Source: Antedon bifida (Eukaryota; Echinodermata; Crinoidea; Comatulida; Antedonidae). From it: a stretch of 64,000 bases of DNA. This document shows positions 1 through 11,345 of the stretch, piece after piece. The stretch spans positions 16,993,001 through 17,057,000 of the forward strand of contig OY727095.1 in assembly GCA_963402885.1 (NCBI GenBank). The letters run 5' to 3'. Both the position numbers and the translations under genes were made by a program. Within the stretch, counting starts at the first letter, position 1. Every line of letters starts with the position of its first letter. Under the pieces are notes generated by a model, which had not been told where the DNA came from, made no database searches, and saw nothing but the letters and a program-made list of their open reading frames with translations.

Positions 1-327
1 TTCAAAAATTCGTCAAAATGATGCATTTTTTTAAACCGTCGTAGTTTCTAAACTAAACGATAAAAATTATTTTTATTACATATTCTGGAGGTTGATGAGT
101 TTTAGATATCGGATCATGCATTAATATGGCTAACCGGACATTGTGACGTCATCGTATGGCCACGCGAATATAAAATATAGGATTTTTTATCTTTCGTCAT
201 AGCTCATCACATTTAATAGAGCGCATCTCCACTTATTCGTTGTCCATTTTCACCCCGATTTTGATATTTTCTAGGTCAATCAACTATCTTTCGCATGAGT
301 TAAAAATATTTTAATTTTTATTTCTCT
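1..327 (-). mobile_element. Fragment of Helentron-like element, GGTTATCC subfamily
   Basis: This stretch matches the interior of the complete elements near 48.9-49.3 kb: the same order of a TGACGTCA palindrome, the word TATGGCCA, an AAAATATAGGATTTTT block and GAGCGCATCTC. Neither terminal hairpin is present, and the left side is cut by the window edge. It is non-coding. The minus orientation is inferred from the full copies, whose 5' hairpin lies at the higher coordinate. Confidence 0.7.
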
Positions 328-864
328 TTTGTGGGGAGAACCCACTTTTATTGCAATGATAAACAATATGGTGAAGGTTACAGTATGTATGTCTATATCT
401 ATCTATTTATCAATGAATATTTAAGTGATATTACACAGACAGAGGTTAAAAGATTATATAAAATATTTTGATATTGTGTTGAAATCTAGATAAAACAAAT
501 ATGTATACAGAGAAAATTTAAATTACAGAGCTAAAACGATATAAAGATTGATATTCAGTATTAAAAAGAGATTCGATATAATAATGATAAAATGGTATAT
601 TGCATTATAAGATTATGTTTTGTTTGAATACTTTGATAAAATTGTATAGTTTTACATTTTGAACATAATATTGCTTTTATTATTTATAAGATAAAATAAC
701 AAACTAATAAATATTGCAAAGCTAAACCCAAACCGAAGTATGGGGATACGCCCTCGTCGCTAGCCAGGTTTATTTTTATAGTTTTAGTTTACATCCTAGC
801 TAGCACCAGTTGCGTCTCGGTCATCCCGGACTCGGGCGCCTCCTAGAAAACAATAATAATAATA
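328..864. other. Intergenic, no gene seen
   Basis: AT-rich sequence with no open frame of note. A more GC-rich patch at about 720-840 (CGCTAGCC, GTCTCGG, CCCGGACTCGGG) may be the remnant of an unidentified repeat. It ends in a short AAT run just before the next element. Confidence 0.5.
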
Positions 865-2396
865 ACTAGAATTTAATTCGTCACTTTGACGAATTATAGG
901 TGATCATTTTTATCATTTTACTGAAATTAATTTTTTTTTAAACATGCACGTACGTTAACATACGATCGGAAAATGTTGATGTATGCCATCCTATTATATG
1001 CTTATAGTGCTGAGTTGTGCCTATATGCCATATACAATATGTACAGTATATACTGTATATCTATATACAGTGTAGCATAGGTGAAATTACGGGACACATG
1101 TTCTAATTTTTTGGCATGATGACGTTATCAAACTAAACTTTAAGATGACAATTTCGAAAGATAATTAATTGAGAAAAAAAATATAAGATTTGGAAAAAAA
1201 TTTGGCACGTAGAAGCGCTGTGTGCGCTCTTTGAATTGTGTATAACTTTGACGAAAAATATGAAAAAACTACTTTTTCACTTCAACTGGCCATATGTTAA
1301 CGTCACAACATCCGATAGGCTTAATTTTTATATGAATTAATATCTACATTTCATCAGCTTTCATAATAAATTATAATCATCAAGGTAACCTTCAATTCTG
1401 AAGAGCTGTAAGATATTCAAATTTACTGCGAAGGTGAAATTACACGGCCTACGTTATTCAAGTTTTTGCGCGTGATGACGTCATTAAAATGAAGATAGTG
1501 TCAACTCATGATAAAGATAATTAATTAAGCAAGCACATACTGAAAGTTGTGCGAAATTCGAGCACACATAACCAAGATGCGCTCTGTTGAATGTGATAAT
1601 CTACACAAAAAGATAACAAATCCTAATTTTTAAATTCAAGTGGCCATTTGATGACGTCAAAACATTTTGTACGTAAAATGTGTACATGAATTCATATCTA
1701 CAACTCAATGGCTTCCAGAATAAGTTAAAAAAATCGGGGGTCATCTTGCATTCTGAAGAATTATTTTCATTTTAAAAAAGACCTATTTTTCACCATTTTC
1801 AGAACTTTTGTAAAATTAATGTGCGCATTTTGTCATTTTTAACGTGCTCGTATAGCGTTATTTTAAGTCGGAACTGACTCAAATTTGGTGAATGTACTAA
1901 GGATGGTGAGTAGAATGAGATTTGTAAAAAAAATTCATATTTTTTACGCTTTTTAAGTATCGCGCGCGCAAAAACGCATTTTTGCGCAGTAATTTTTTGA
2001 AACACGCAAATGGCCTAATTCATGCTCTAAATTGATCAAAACTTAATTTTGAGCGTTTTAAATTTTTAACGCGCGATATCACGCGCATGAACCTACGTGC
2101 GCGTGCGTTTTTATTTGCTAATATTTTTACCCTTGATCTGAAGTTTACGTGTAGTGAATTTCATTAATATGTGATAATGAATTATGGAGATATGATTGAT
2201 AATGTGATTTCGCAAAATGGCGTATAAATGTCGTCACGGATGAGTGATCACGCTGGAAAGCTTATTAGGATTAAGTTGTATTATTTGAAAGATATTCTGA
2301 AATTTTTGTAATCATTGACATTAAACTTTTTGAGATAATTGTTACACAAAATAGTGTACAGAAACAATAAAAAGAAAAAAAATAATAAAAAAAAAA
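865..2396 (+). mobile_element. Helentron-like element E1 (AGGTGATCA subfamily), lacks 3' hairpin
   Basis: The 5' end reads ACTAGA, followed by a hairpin with arms AATTCGTCA/TGACGAATT and then AGGTGATCATTTT. The body is nearly identical to the next element (2397-4020). It ends in an A-rich tract directly abutting the next ACTAGA, and the 3' hairpin found in sister copies is missing. The only open frames are short, and one is repeated in E2, so it is non-autonomous. The terminal architecture resembles that known for Helentrons/HINEs (rolling-circle transposons with short subterminal inverted repeats and a 3' hairpin); the family assignment is inference. Confidence 0.75.
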
Positions 2397-4020
2397 ACTA
2401 GAATTTAATTCGTCACTTTGACGAATTATAGGTGATCATTTTTATCATTTTACTGAAATTAATTTTTTTAAACATGCACGTACGTTAACATACGATCGGA
2501 AAATGTTGATGTATGCCATCCTATTATATGCTTATAGTGCTGAGTTGTGCCTATATGCCATATACAATATGTACACTATATACAGTGTAGCATAGGTGAA
2601 ATTACGGGACACACATGTTCTAATTTTTTGGCATGATGACGTTATCAAACTAAACTTTAAGATGACAATTTCGAAAGATAATTAATTGAGCAAAAAAATA
2701 TAAGATTTTGAAAAAAATTTGGCACGTAGAAGCGCTGTGCGCGCTCTTTGAATTGTGTATAACTTTGACGAAAAATTTGAAAAAACTACTTTTTCAATTC
2801 AACTGGCCATATGTTAACGTCACAACATCCGATAGGCTTAATTTTTATATGAATTAATATCTACATTTCATCAGCTTTCATAATAAATTATAATCATCAA
2901 GGTAACCTTCAATTCTGAAGAGCTGTAAGATATTCAAATTTACTGCGAAGGTGAAATTACACGGCCTACGTTATTCAAGTTTTTACGCGTGATGACGTCA
3001 TTAAAATGAAGATAGTGTCAACTCATGATAAAGATAATTAATTAAGCAAGCACATACTGAAAGTTGTGCGAAATTCGAGCACACATAACCAAGATGCGCT
3101 CTGTTGAATGTGATAATCTACACAAAAAGATAACAAATCCTAATTTTTAAATTCAAGTGGCCATTTGATGACGTCAAAACATTTTGTACGTAAAGTGTGT
3201 ACATGAATTCATATCTACAACTCAATGGCTTCCAGAATAAGTTAAAAAAATCGGGGGTCATCTTGCATTCTGAAGAATTATTTTCATTTTAAAAAAGACC
3301 TATTTTTCACCATTTTCAGAACTTTTGTAAAATTAATATGCGCATTTTGTCATTTTTAACGTGCTCGTATAGCGTTATTTTAAGTCGGAACTGACTCAAA
3401 TTTGGTGAATGTACTAAGGATGGTGAGTAGAATGAGATTTGTAAAAAAAATTCATATTTTTTACGCTTTTTAAGTATCGCGCGCGCAAAAACGCATTTTT
3501 GCGCAGTAATTTTTTGAAACACGCAAATGGCCTAATTCATGCTCTAAATTGATCAAAACTTAATTTTGAGCGTTTTAAATTTTTAACGCGCGATATCACG
3601 CGCATGAACCTACGTGCGCGTGCGTTTTTATTTGCTAATATTTTTACCCTTGACCTGAAGTTTACGTGTAGTGAATTTCATTAATATGTGATAATGAATT
3701 ATGGAGATATGATTGATAATGTGAATTCGCAAAATGGCGTATAAATGTCGTCACGGATGAGTGATCATGCTGGAAAGCTTATTAGGATTAAGTTATATTA
3801 TTTGAAAGATATTCTGAAATTTTGGTAATCATTGACATTAAACTTTTTGAGATAATTGTTACACAAAATAGTGTACAGAAACAATAAAAAGAAAAAAAAT
3901 AAAGATTTCATACAATAACAATAGGTGATCATTTAGCATTCTAAATGATCACCTAATAATAATAAAGATTTTATACAATAACAATAGGTGATCATTTTAT
4001 TCTAAATGATCACCTAATAA
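2397..4020 (+). mobile_element. Helentron-like element E2 (AGGTGATCA subfamily) with two 3' hairpins
   Basis: It lies head-to-tail with E1 and shares its 5' hairpin. The 3' end carries two successive hairpins, 3923-3954 and 3986-4015, each with arms AGGTGATCATTT/AAATGATCACCT and each preceded by a TACAATAACAAT block. The arm repeats the AGGTGATCATTT that follows the 5' hairpin, so the element ends form a subterminal inverted repeat. No transposase or Rep/helicase coding is visible. Confidence 0.8.
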
Positions 4021-4129
4021 TGCTGGTAAACTAACAATTGATCTAAATCAAAAAAATATACTGTATACCGTACGTTTATGTTTATTCTTGTGTATTTCTT
4101 AATTAAATTAAATTTTATTGATTATTTTT

Positions 4130-5611
4130 CTTTTTAGATAATTGATTCAAGGAGTTCATTTTCTTTCTGCTTTGTTTAGATTACATAAGTATTCATTTGA
4201 AATTGAATTTTTTAGTTCTATCTTAAATAAATTCCAAGTGATAATCCGTTTGCTTGTTTTATAAATAATGCAAGATTTGTAAATACTAAATGTAAATAAG
4301 GAGATGAGTTCATTAACAAGCGTGTTCTGAGTTCCTATAACTATATCTGACCATTCGGGGAAACCTGGCCGTAGTGTTTCATTAGTCGGAATACATTTAA
4401 CGATCAGTTTACGGAACTTACTCAAATCTGATTGAATGCTATTACAGGTGTACAACATAATTATGTTTTTCACTTTCTATTTCTATACAACACTTCTTTA
4501 AGTTTTTTCTACAAGCTAAGATACGATGTAATAATTTAAATTTAAATTGGGCGACTTTTGGTAAATGTTTCATATTGTGAATTTTACAGTACCATGTTTT
4601 GTCCCAGTCTATTTCATTTTTATCTAACTCAACTTCCCACTTTGCTTGTATATTGGGGATTTTAGCAACATTGCTAACAAAAAGGGTATAATGAAAAGAT
4701 GCCTTGTATTTTTTATGAAATACGGTTTCTTTGACTTGCAGGTTAATTTGATTATTTTCCATTGAATTAAAGATGATTTCTTTCCACAAACATGGAATTG
4801 AATACAAGAGCGCAAAATATTTGATAAGTCCTTTTTGTTTATTGATTAAAGTAGGTATCACTTCATCTGAAGTTAGAAATCTGTTATTAACGATAATGTC
4901 ACATACCGATTTGTATTTGGAATGTAACCATATTTTAAAATAAAGAGATTTTCCACTTGCGGAAATTATATATTTATTTTCCCAAAGTGGTTGTTTTAAA
5001 ATGTCTTCTATATTTTGTGGAACTACACTAACAATATTATTTAACTTAACCGCTGATTTTAACATTGATGCATAAAAACCAGGCATTCTATTCAAGTCAA
5101 TATGACTAGTGTATTCTGACTGATACATAAAGTATTTCGGAATATTTTTCCATTTTCCTGGATCAGGACTGAGTAATCTTTTTATCCATGTTAGTTTTAA
5201 TGAATCTATTACGGAGTTGAAATTTATCCTACTCAAGCCACCTTCGCATGCTTTTTAAATAAGAACAAGTCTTTTAATTTTTTCACGTTGACCATTCCAC
5301 AGAAAATTTTAAAGTATTTTTTCAACAAGTGGAATTATATGTAAAGGTACGTTAATTATGCTTGCGTTATAAATCAATTTAGAGATTGCAAGCGTTTTGA
5401 TGATTGTTATTCTTCCAAAGAAAGTTAGATTTCTTTTTTTCCATAACTGAAGGTTTTGTAGTTCAATAACATTTTCGTCCCAGTTTTTTTTAATACATAT
5501 ATCTTTATCATATAGCCTACGTAACGTATATTTCTAAAAACTTGATTGGTTCTTGTGTCCATGTGATATTGTCCTTCTTTGAACCTATCCACATCCCTTT
5601 GGTTTTATTTT
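4130..5611 (-). pseudogene. Tx1/L1-like LINE ORF2, C-terminal half, decayed
   Basis: Read on the minus strand, 5600-5240 gives the post-catalytic segment typical of L1/Tx1 reverse transcriptases (KTKGMWIG, then RNLTFFGRITIIKTL, then SKLIYN, then FLWNGQREKIKR), with internal stops. The frame then continues as EGGLSRIN and a 264-codon open stretch (5236-4442), ending with the family's KFKLLHRIL-type block. A further frameshifted segment (4473-4156) holds the C-terminal ETLRPGFPEWSDI-like region. Family motifs are established knowledge; the frameshifts and stops show it is dead. Its 5' part lies beyond the insertion at 5612-6771. Confidence 0.8.
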
Positions 5612-6004
5612 TACTCGGGGTACTCGGGATTTTCTCTTCCTCCATCTGGACACTATTGAGTAAAAAGTGCGATTTTTAAAGTACTACTCCTCTCTTATTA
5701 GTTGTAGTATTGAGCTGGGACTTGGCATGAATATACTACAGGGACATGTCCTCAAATCTATAGAGCCGGATTTTTTAATTTCAAACCGGATGCAGCCATA
5801 TGACGTCTCGAAGATGGTACCATATAGCCGTATTTGGTAGGTTATTGATGTGTATGTGACGTCACATCCCGTCTTATGACGTCATTACAGCTTCATTTGC
5901 TGTACCCTGAGTATCGCACATTCGTGCTTTTTTGTTAATAAATTTTGTTTAATTAAGAAGCCACAATGTGTGACACACACCCACAGCGTTATGTTGGTAT
6001 ATGC

Positions 6005-6077
6005 GGCCTCTTGGTGTAGTGGTTATCACGTTTGCTTAACACGCAGAAGGTACCTGGTTCGAGCTCGGGCGAAACCT
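6005..6077 (+). tRNA. tRNA-Val (AAC)-like, acceptor stem degenerate
   Basis: The A box (GTGTAGTGG), D arm (GTGGTTATCAC), anticodon arm with loop TTAACAC (anticodon AAC) and B box (GGTTCGAGCTC) are in the right order and spacing, and a T-run follows directly, as for a Pol III terminator. The 5' acceptor strand GGCCTCT pairs poorly with CGAAACC, so this copy is probably a pseudogene. The T stem relies on two G-T wobbles. The variable loop is the usual length. Confidence 0.7.
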
Positions 6078-6293
6078 TTTTTTTCTTAAATTTTATGGTG
6101 AAAAGTACTGTATACGCAATATGATAATTATACACAGTATATCTTATTTTTATTAATTTTTTAAATACTTATTTTGTGTAATCGGTAGTTATCACTTTTA
6201 CACATGTTTATTTTGCTTTGTGCTTATTACCATATTTATTTGTAATTTAAATGGATTAAAAAACTTTGTGTAACCCACATTTTTAGTGTAAGA

Positions 6294-6365
6294 GGTTTCG
6301 TAGTGTAGTGGTTGTCAAGTCTGCTTAACACGCAGAAGTTCCCGGTTCGAGCCCTGGCGAAACCT
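6294..6365 (+). tRNA. tRNA-Val (AAC)-like, second copy
   Basis: The acceptor stem GGTTTCG/CGAAACC is fully paired. The anticodon stem-loop gives AAC, and the B box GGTTCGAGCCC is present. The T stem has one mismatch, the D stem has lost one pair (TCAAG instead of the usual TCACG), and the variable loop is one base short. A T-run follows within a few bases. It could be transcribed, but the D-arm change makes a fully functional tRNA uncertain. Confidence 0.75.
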
Positions 6366-6775
6366 ATTTTTCTTTAACTTTATGGTTAAATATACTGTAT
6401 ACGGAATATGATATAGAGTATATCTCGTTTTATTACTCGGGGTGCCTGAGTCTAGGACGCTCTCATCTTTTCCTCTTCTTCTTCCATCTGGACACTATTG
6501 AGCAAAAAGTGCGATTTATAAAGTACTACTCCTCCCTCGTTGTAGTATTGAGCTCGGATTTAGCATGAATATACTACAGGGACATGTCCTCAAAGCTATA
6601 GAGCCGGATTTTTTAATTTCAAACCGGATGCATCCATATCACATCTCGAAGATGGTACCGTATAGCCGTATTTGGTAGCGCGGTTATTGATGTGTATGTG
6701 ACGTTACATCCGGTCTTATGACGTCATTACAGCTTCTTTTGCTGTACCCCGAGTATTGCACATTCGTGCTTGTTA

Positions 6776-7004
6776 TTTAATTTTAGGCTGGATATTTTAC
6801 AACATCGTTCAATTTCATGAAAGAAATATTTTATACTCGTTTCTTCTCTTGTAAAAATGACTGTGTCGTCTGCTAATTGAGCAATTTTTACAGTGTTCTC
6901 ATGAAAGTTTTCTGTTCGAACGTTTTCTGTTCTTGGTAGAACAATCCCTTTACATTTTGTATTATTCCTAATGCTTATAGCCATTATTTCTATCGCAAGT
7001 TTAA
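6776..7004 (-). pseudogene. Tx1/L1-like LINE reverse transcriptase fragment (ADD motif)
   Basis: The minus-strand translation shows LAIEIMAISIRNN, then KGIVLP, then KIAQLADDTVIF with the catalytic A-D-D of non-LTR reverse transcriptases, then SSLKLN. This is the part of ORF2 immediately N-terminal to the fragment at 4130-5611; the two were one element before the tRNA-bearing insertion. The 5' side is cut at about 7005 by a Helentron-like fragment, so the palm N-terminus and endonuclease are absent. Confidence 0.8.
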
Positions 7005-7622
7005 TTTTTATGACGTCATCATGTCTAAAAATGTAAATAACGTGGGTCACTTATTTTCATCTTTAAGGTAAATTTCAATCTGTTATAGCTCGTCAGAATA
7101 AAAAGTGATAATCATGATTAAAAGGTTTTCTGGAAGCTATTGGATTGTAGATACGAATTCATGTGAACATTTTGCCAATCAGATGTTGTGACATCATGAT
7201 ATGGCCAGTTGAATAAAAAAAGTCGTATTTTCATATTTTGCGTCATAGTTCATCACATTTAAAAGAGCGCGCATCTATATTTTACGTATTCAAATTTCTT
7301 CTACACGTTAATATGTTGTTGCTGAGATGATTTACTTCTGAAATTGCTATATTAGTGTTTCATTTTGATACTGTCACCATGTTAAAAATTGGAATAAATG
7401 GAGGGACCCGTAATTTCACCTATTCTACACTGTATACAGATTATATTACTATGTATACTGTAAATAGTATATGACACAAAATATACAGCATTCAGTACTA
7501 ACAACATATCATATTCTTCAGTTCAGGTCATAATCTTTTTCTGTGTGCAATATTCCAACGTATGACATGCACGTGGCGTTTGTTGGGCGGATAACTAACT
7601 CGTCAAAGTGACGAGTTTCATG
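7005..7622 (-). mobile_element. 5' part of Helentron-like element, GGTTATCC subfamily
   Basis: It matches the 5' third of the full minus-oriented copies at 45-53 kb. On the minus strand the 5' end has an ACTCGTCA/TGACGAGT hairpin followed by GTTATCCGCC. The body is truncated where it meets the LINE. From 7201 onward it is part of the tandem duplication. Confidence 0.7.
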
Positions 7623-9708
7623 TCTTGTTATATTTTTGTGTGTCTTAATGCTGTTTGTGATTTAGGCTAATTTCACTACAAGCATGTGTATGCGAGTTTG
7701 GTGTAATGGTTATGTAACAAGCCTTTCAATTAACAATAGCTTCAGTTGACTAACAATAGAACAGCAACGCGAAAATCAAACGAGTCAATTTGAAAAGAAA
7801 TAGGTTTTTTAAACTACTCGCATCAAAAATCGTGCACATTAAATCAAATTATGTTTTAAAATTACAAATCACAAATTATAACTCTTGCCTCTTGTAGAAA
7901 AATGAAGTTTTTGGACAAGTAGTTCTCGAGAAAATGCAATTTCAGTTTACTTGTTACTTTAAGACTGCTCGCCGGCTTTTGAAAAATTCTGTTCTATCTT
8001 TTAACACTAGCAGGTCTGAAAAGTATACTAAAAAGTGATCCAGAATTGGGACCATGGTCCAAAATGGTCCCAATTTAATGGAATGGTCCTTAACCACATA
8101 TCTATCTGTATATTCATTTTGGTAAAGATCTTGTAATTAGTTTTTGAGTAATCCTGCTAACAAACAAACAGACAAACAAACACACGATCGATTACATCCA
8201 CCTCCTGACAATAACAAGGGGTTATCCGCCAAGTGCGGATAACCAATTACATTTTACCTATATACATTTAATACCAACATTTTTTTTCAATAAATTTTTT
8301 TTTTTCACTACAATACAACCCACAAGCTGTATTACTATTTGTCTCTGTATAAAGCTTAGTTTAAATTGAATTTCTTTAAATTTATGATGAATTATTGATT
8401 TTTTCATGTCTATAGATGCTTTCTAAACCCTTGAACCTCACATGCACAATACATATTATAATATCAATGTGGCTCAACATGATGGTGAACAATAAACACA
8501 AAATCAATACGTGGTTAGCAAATGTTACATATTGTATATTCAGGAGAAATTTTACTCTTCCCTAATAATCCTATAATTTTTTTCACAAACATTTGTACAC
8601 ACACATACATAACTTTCAGTGTCTTAAAAATGTTAAAATAAACCAGAAAATGTCAGAAACAGTTTATATTATAGTATATATTTTGAAATGAAAGTGTGGT
8701 ACAGTATAAACAAATTTAGTTAAACATGAAATTTCAACAGATGATTACTATAGTCATTGTCCTAGTATTCAAGTAACCACTAAAACTACTATTCAGGCCC
8801 ATAAGGTAGCAACACAAGGTTAGGGTGCACCACAGGTGTTAGGTAGTCCAAGAAGGAGAAAATGCTGAGAAAACTTCAAATTCAGGAAGGGGGCTAGTGA
8901 GGAAGGGGTTTGCAGGGAAATGAGGGTTTGCAGACAAAGGGGTTCATCCAAACCATAATCCCCACCCGTCTGCCTACGGCCTGCAATATGATCCATTATT
9001 TCAATTTTTAAGATAAACTATATTTGCATTTATGCAATTGAATATTATTTACAAATTTCTAGTTTTAATTGGACAATATTTCTATAATTTATAATTTTTT
9101 ACTGTTGGTTGATGTTCTATGCTAAACCAGTATAGCATTGTTTACTGGCTATCTACTGGCTATTTCTGATTACAACAAACAGTCTATATTAAATAAAATT
9201 ACTGTAGTATTAGATAATAATAATGATAGATATAACTCACGCTACAACTGAATCTAAAACAGAATTACTGCTCCATAAAATTACTCTCGGAGGCTATTGT
9301 ATGTCTAGACTCTCACTGGTATAGTATATAATTGCGCATCTCTATAAGGATGCAAACTGTGTAATGAAGATGTTTATTGTTATGCAAATTACAAACACAC
9401 ATTTTACTGCGTTCTGTGTGTCACAGAACGTTCATAATGATCAACCTAGCATACTAGCCTATGTAATAGAAAATGTTATTATTATGGTTTTAAATATTAT
9501 GATGAATTGATAATTTATTGTAGGTGTGTAAAAACATGTGAATGAAATTCAAGTAAACATACACTAGGCCAACACACACCATCATGTGACTTTCTGCTGT
9601 TTGAAAACCCAATAAAATGATTTGGCAAAAACTAACAATGTAACAAAAAATCGCACTCCCTGTAGTTTTATTCTTATTAGATAAATGTTGATTTAAATGA
9701 TTTTATAT
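7201..9708 (+). repeat. Segmental tandem duplication, copy 1 (2508 bp)
   Basis: The sequence from ATGGCCAGTTG at 7201 to the GATTTTAT at 9708 is repeated almost base for base at 9709-12817. The junction falls inside the Helentron-like fragment. The copies differ by a 573-bp insertion plus a 3-bp target duplication in copy 2, a deletion of about 24 bp in copy 1 near 8200, and scattered substitutions. No host gene is visible; 8250-9700 is AT-rich unique-looking sequence. Confidence 0.9.
7623..8245 (+). mobile_element. Repeat with Pol III A-box-like word and 3' hairpin (copy A)
   Basis: The block runs from TCTTAATGCTGTTTGTG through GCGAGTTTGGTGTAATGG (an A-box-like word), GACCATGGTCC and AATCCTGCTAACAAACAAAC to the hairpin GGTTATCCGC-CAAGT-GCGGATAACC at 8219-8245. 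Copies lie at 10115-11345 and, inverted, at 18421-18995, with a diverged relative at 35490-35760. A SINE-like or Helentron-derived origin is possible. It is not coding. Confidence 0.6.
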
Positions 9709-10114
9709 ATGGCCAGTTGAATAAAAAAAGTCGTATTTTCATATTTTGCGTCATAGTTCATCACATTTAAAAGAGCGTGCATCTATATTTTACGTTAATA
9801 TGTTGTTGCTGAGATGATTTCCTTCCGAAATTGCTAAATATGTGTTTCATTTTGATACTGTCACCATGTTAAAAATTGGAATAAATGGCGGGACCCGTAA
9901 TTTCACCTATTCTACACTGTATGTAATGTATACAGATTATATTACTATGTATACTGTAAATAGTAAATGACACAAAATATACAGCATTCAGTACTAACAA
10001 CATATCATATTCTTCAGTTCAGGTCATAATCTTTTTCTGTGTGCAATATTCCAACGTATGACATGCACGTGGCGTTTGTTGGGCGGATAACTAACTCGTC
10101 AAAGTGACGAGTTT

Positions 10115-11345
10115 CATGTCTTGTTATATTTGTGTGTGTCTTAATGCTGTTTGTGATTTAAAAGGTATGTTCAGACTCACGGAGTTACGGTGGAGTTATG
10201 TAAGCGGCGTACATATTTTTGTGTCTGAACCATGCCGCGGATTAGCGTTAGTAACTCTAGCGGGAGAGGGTAGATTTCATAACGCTAATCCAGTGATGCA
10301 CCAGTGATTTTAACTTTAACCAATGAAAATACACGACCACGATTATCAGACAGCAACTACATACCCGTACCCTATGATACGACAGCGAAATGGCTATGTC
10401 AAATGTATTTTCAGGTTCCGTGTAACAATTACGTTTTAAATTATTTTGAATTAAAATGCAATTCTACAAGTAGTAAGAACAAATCAGTATATTTGAAGGT
10501 AAACATTTTATAAATTAAAAAAAACAAAAAACAATGTAAACGATGTTAACTTTCATGCATTGTCATGAATGTATACATATAGTTCTATCTGCTTTGACCT
10601 GAGAAGAGTTTTTTAAATGCAAGGCATTGGAATGTTGGTAGTTGTGTCTGAACACCTTGGCTTTTAACGCCACGGATTACCGTACGCCTTGCGTAGATAA
10701 CTCCACCATAACTCCGTGAGTCTGAACATACCCTTAGGCTAATTTCACTACAAGCATGTGTATGCGAGTTTGGTGTAATGGTTATGTAACAAGCCTTTCA
10801 ATTAACAATAGCTTCAGTTGACTAACAATAGAACAGCAACGCGAAAATCAAACGAGTCAATTTGAAAAGAAATAGGTTTTTTAAACTACTCGCATAAAAA
10901 ATCGTGCACATTAAATCAAATTATGTTTTAAAATTACAAATCACAAATTATAACTCTTGCCTCTTGTAGAAAAATGAAGTTTTTTGGACAAGTAGTTCTC
11001 GAGAAAATGCAATTTCAGTTTACTTGTTACTTTAAGACTGCTCGCCGGCTTTTGAAAAATTCTGTTCTATCTTTTAACACTAGCAGGTCTGAAAAGTATA
11101 CTAAAAAGTGGTCCAGAATTGGGACCATGGTCCAAAATGGTCCCAATTTAATGGAATGGTCCTTAACCACATATCTATCTGTATATTCATTTTGGTAAAG
11201 ATCTTGTAATTACTTTTTGAGTAATCCTGCTAAGAAACAAACAAACAAACACACAAACACACGATCGATTGCATTTACCTCCTTGGCGGAGGTAAACAAA
11301 AAGATCCTGACAATAACAAGGGGTTATCCGGCAAGTGCGGATAAC
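10115..11345 (+). mobile_element. A-box-like repeat, copy B, interrupted by a MITE
   Basis: Same repeat as at 7623-8245, split by the MITE at 10161-10733. Its 3' end shows two hairpins in succession: ACCTCC/GGAGGT (about 11278-11294), then GGTTATCCG/CGGATAACC (about 11321-11345), joined by AAAGATCCTGACAATAACAAGG. The 74-codon frame at 10974-11198 lies inside the repeat and is not conserved as protein. Confidence 0.6.
10161..10733. mobile_element. TTA-flanked MITE (PIF/Harbinger-like), 573 bp
   Basis: The ends are long inverted repeats: GGTATGTTCAGACTCACGG reads inward from the left, and the reverse complement of the right end reads the same, extending about 35 bp with one or two mismatches. 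It is flanked by TTA at 10158-10160 and 10734-10736. The uninterrupted site is visible in the first copy of the tandem duplication (GTGATTTAGGCTAA at about 7660), which confirms the boundaries and the 3-bp duplication. A TTA/TWA duplication is typical of PIF/Harbinger elements; the superfamily is inference. No transposase. Confidence 0.85.

Larger units (their letters stand above)
5612..6771. mobile_element. Composite insertion in LINE: direct repeats flanking two tRNA-Val-like genes
   Basis: A repeat of about 320 bp occurs at 5612-5929 and again at 6434-6771 in the same orientation. Each copy is bounded by a 12-bp near-perfect inverted repeat (TACTCGGGGTAC at one end, GTACCCCGAGTA or a one-base variant at the other) and shares the block from CATCTGGACACTATTGAG to GCACATTCGTGCT. 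The roughly 500 bp between them carries two tRNA-Val(AAC)-like genes. The LINE reading frame stops on one side (..LKLNNK at about 6776) and resumes on the other (KTKGMWIG at about 5605), so the unit inserted into the LINE. It could be a pair of MITEs trapping tRNAs or a single repeat-flanked element. Confidence 0.65.

Noticed and set aside
1799..3522. Two nearly identical 68-codon minus frames (1799-2005 and 3316-3522)
   Set aside because: They lie in the two copies of the same non-coding transposon; identity reflects element duplication rather than protein constraint.
7692..7715. tRNA gene suggested by the A-box-like GTTTGGTGTAATGG
   Set aside because: No B box or cloverleaf follows; treated as part of a SINE-like repeat.
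10974..11198. 74-codon plus frame (and its counterpart at 18599-18841)
   Set aside because: Part of a dispersed repeat whose copies break the frame (for example near 7900).
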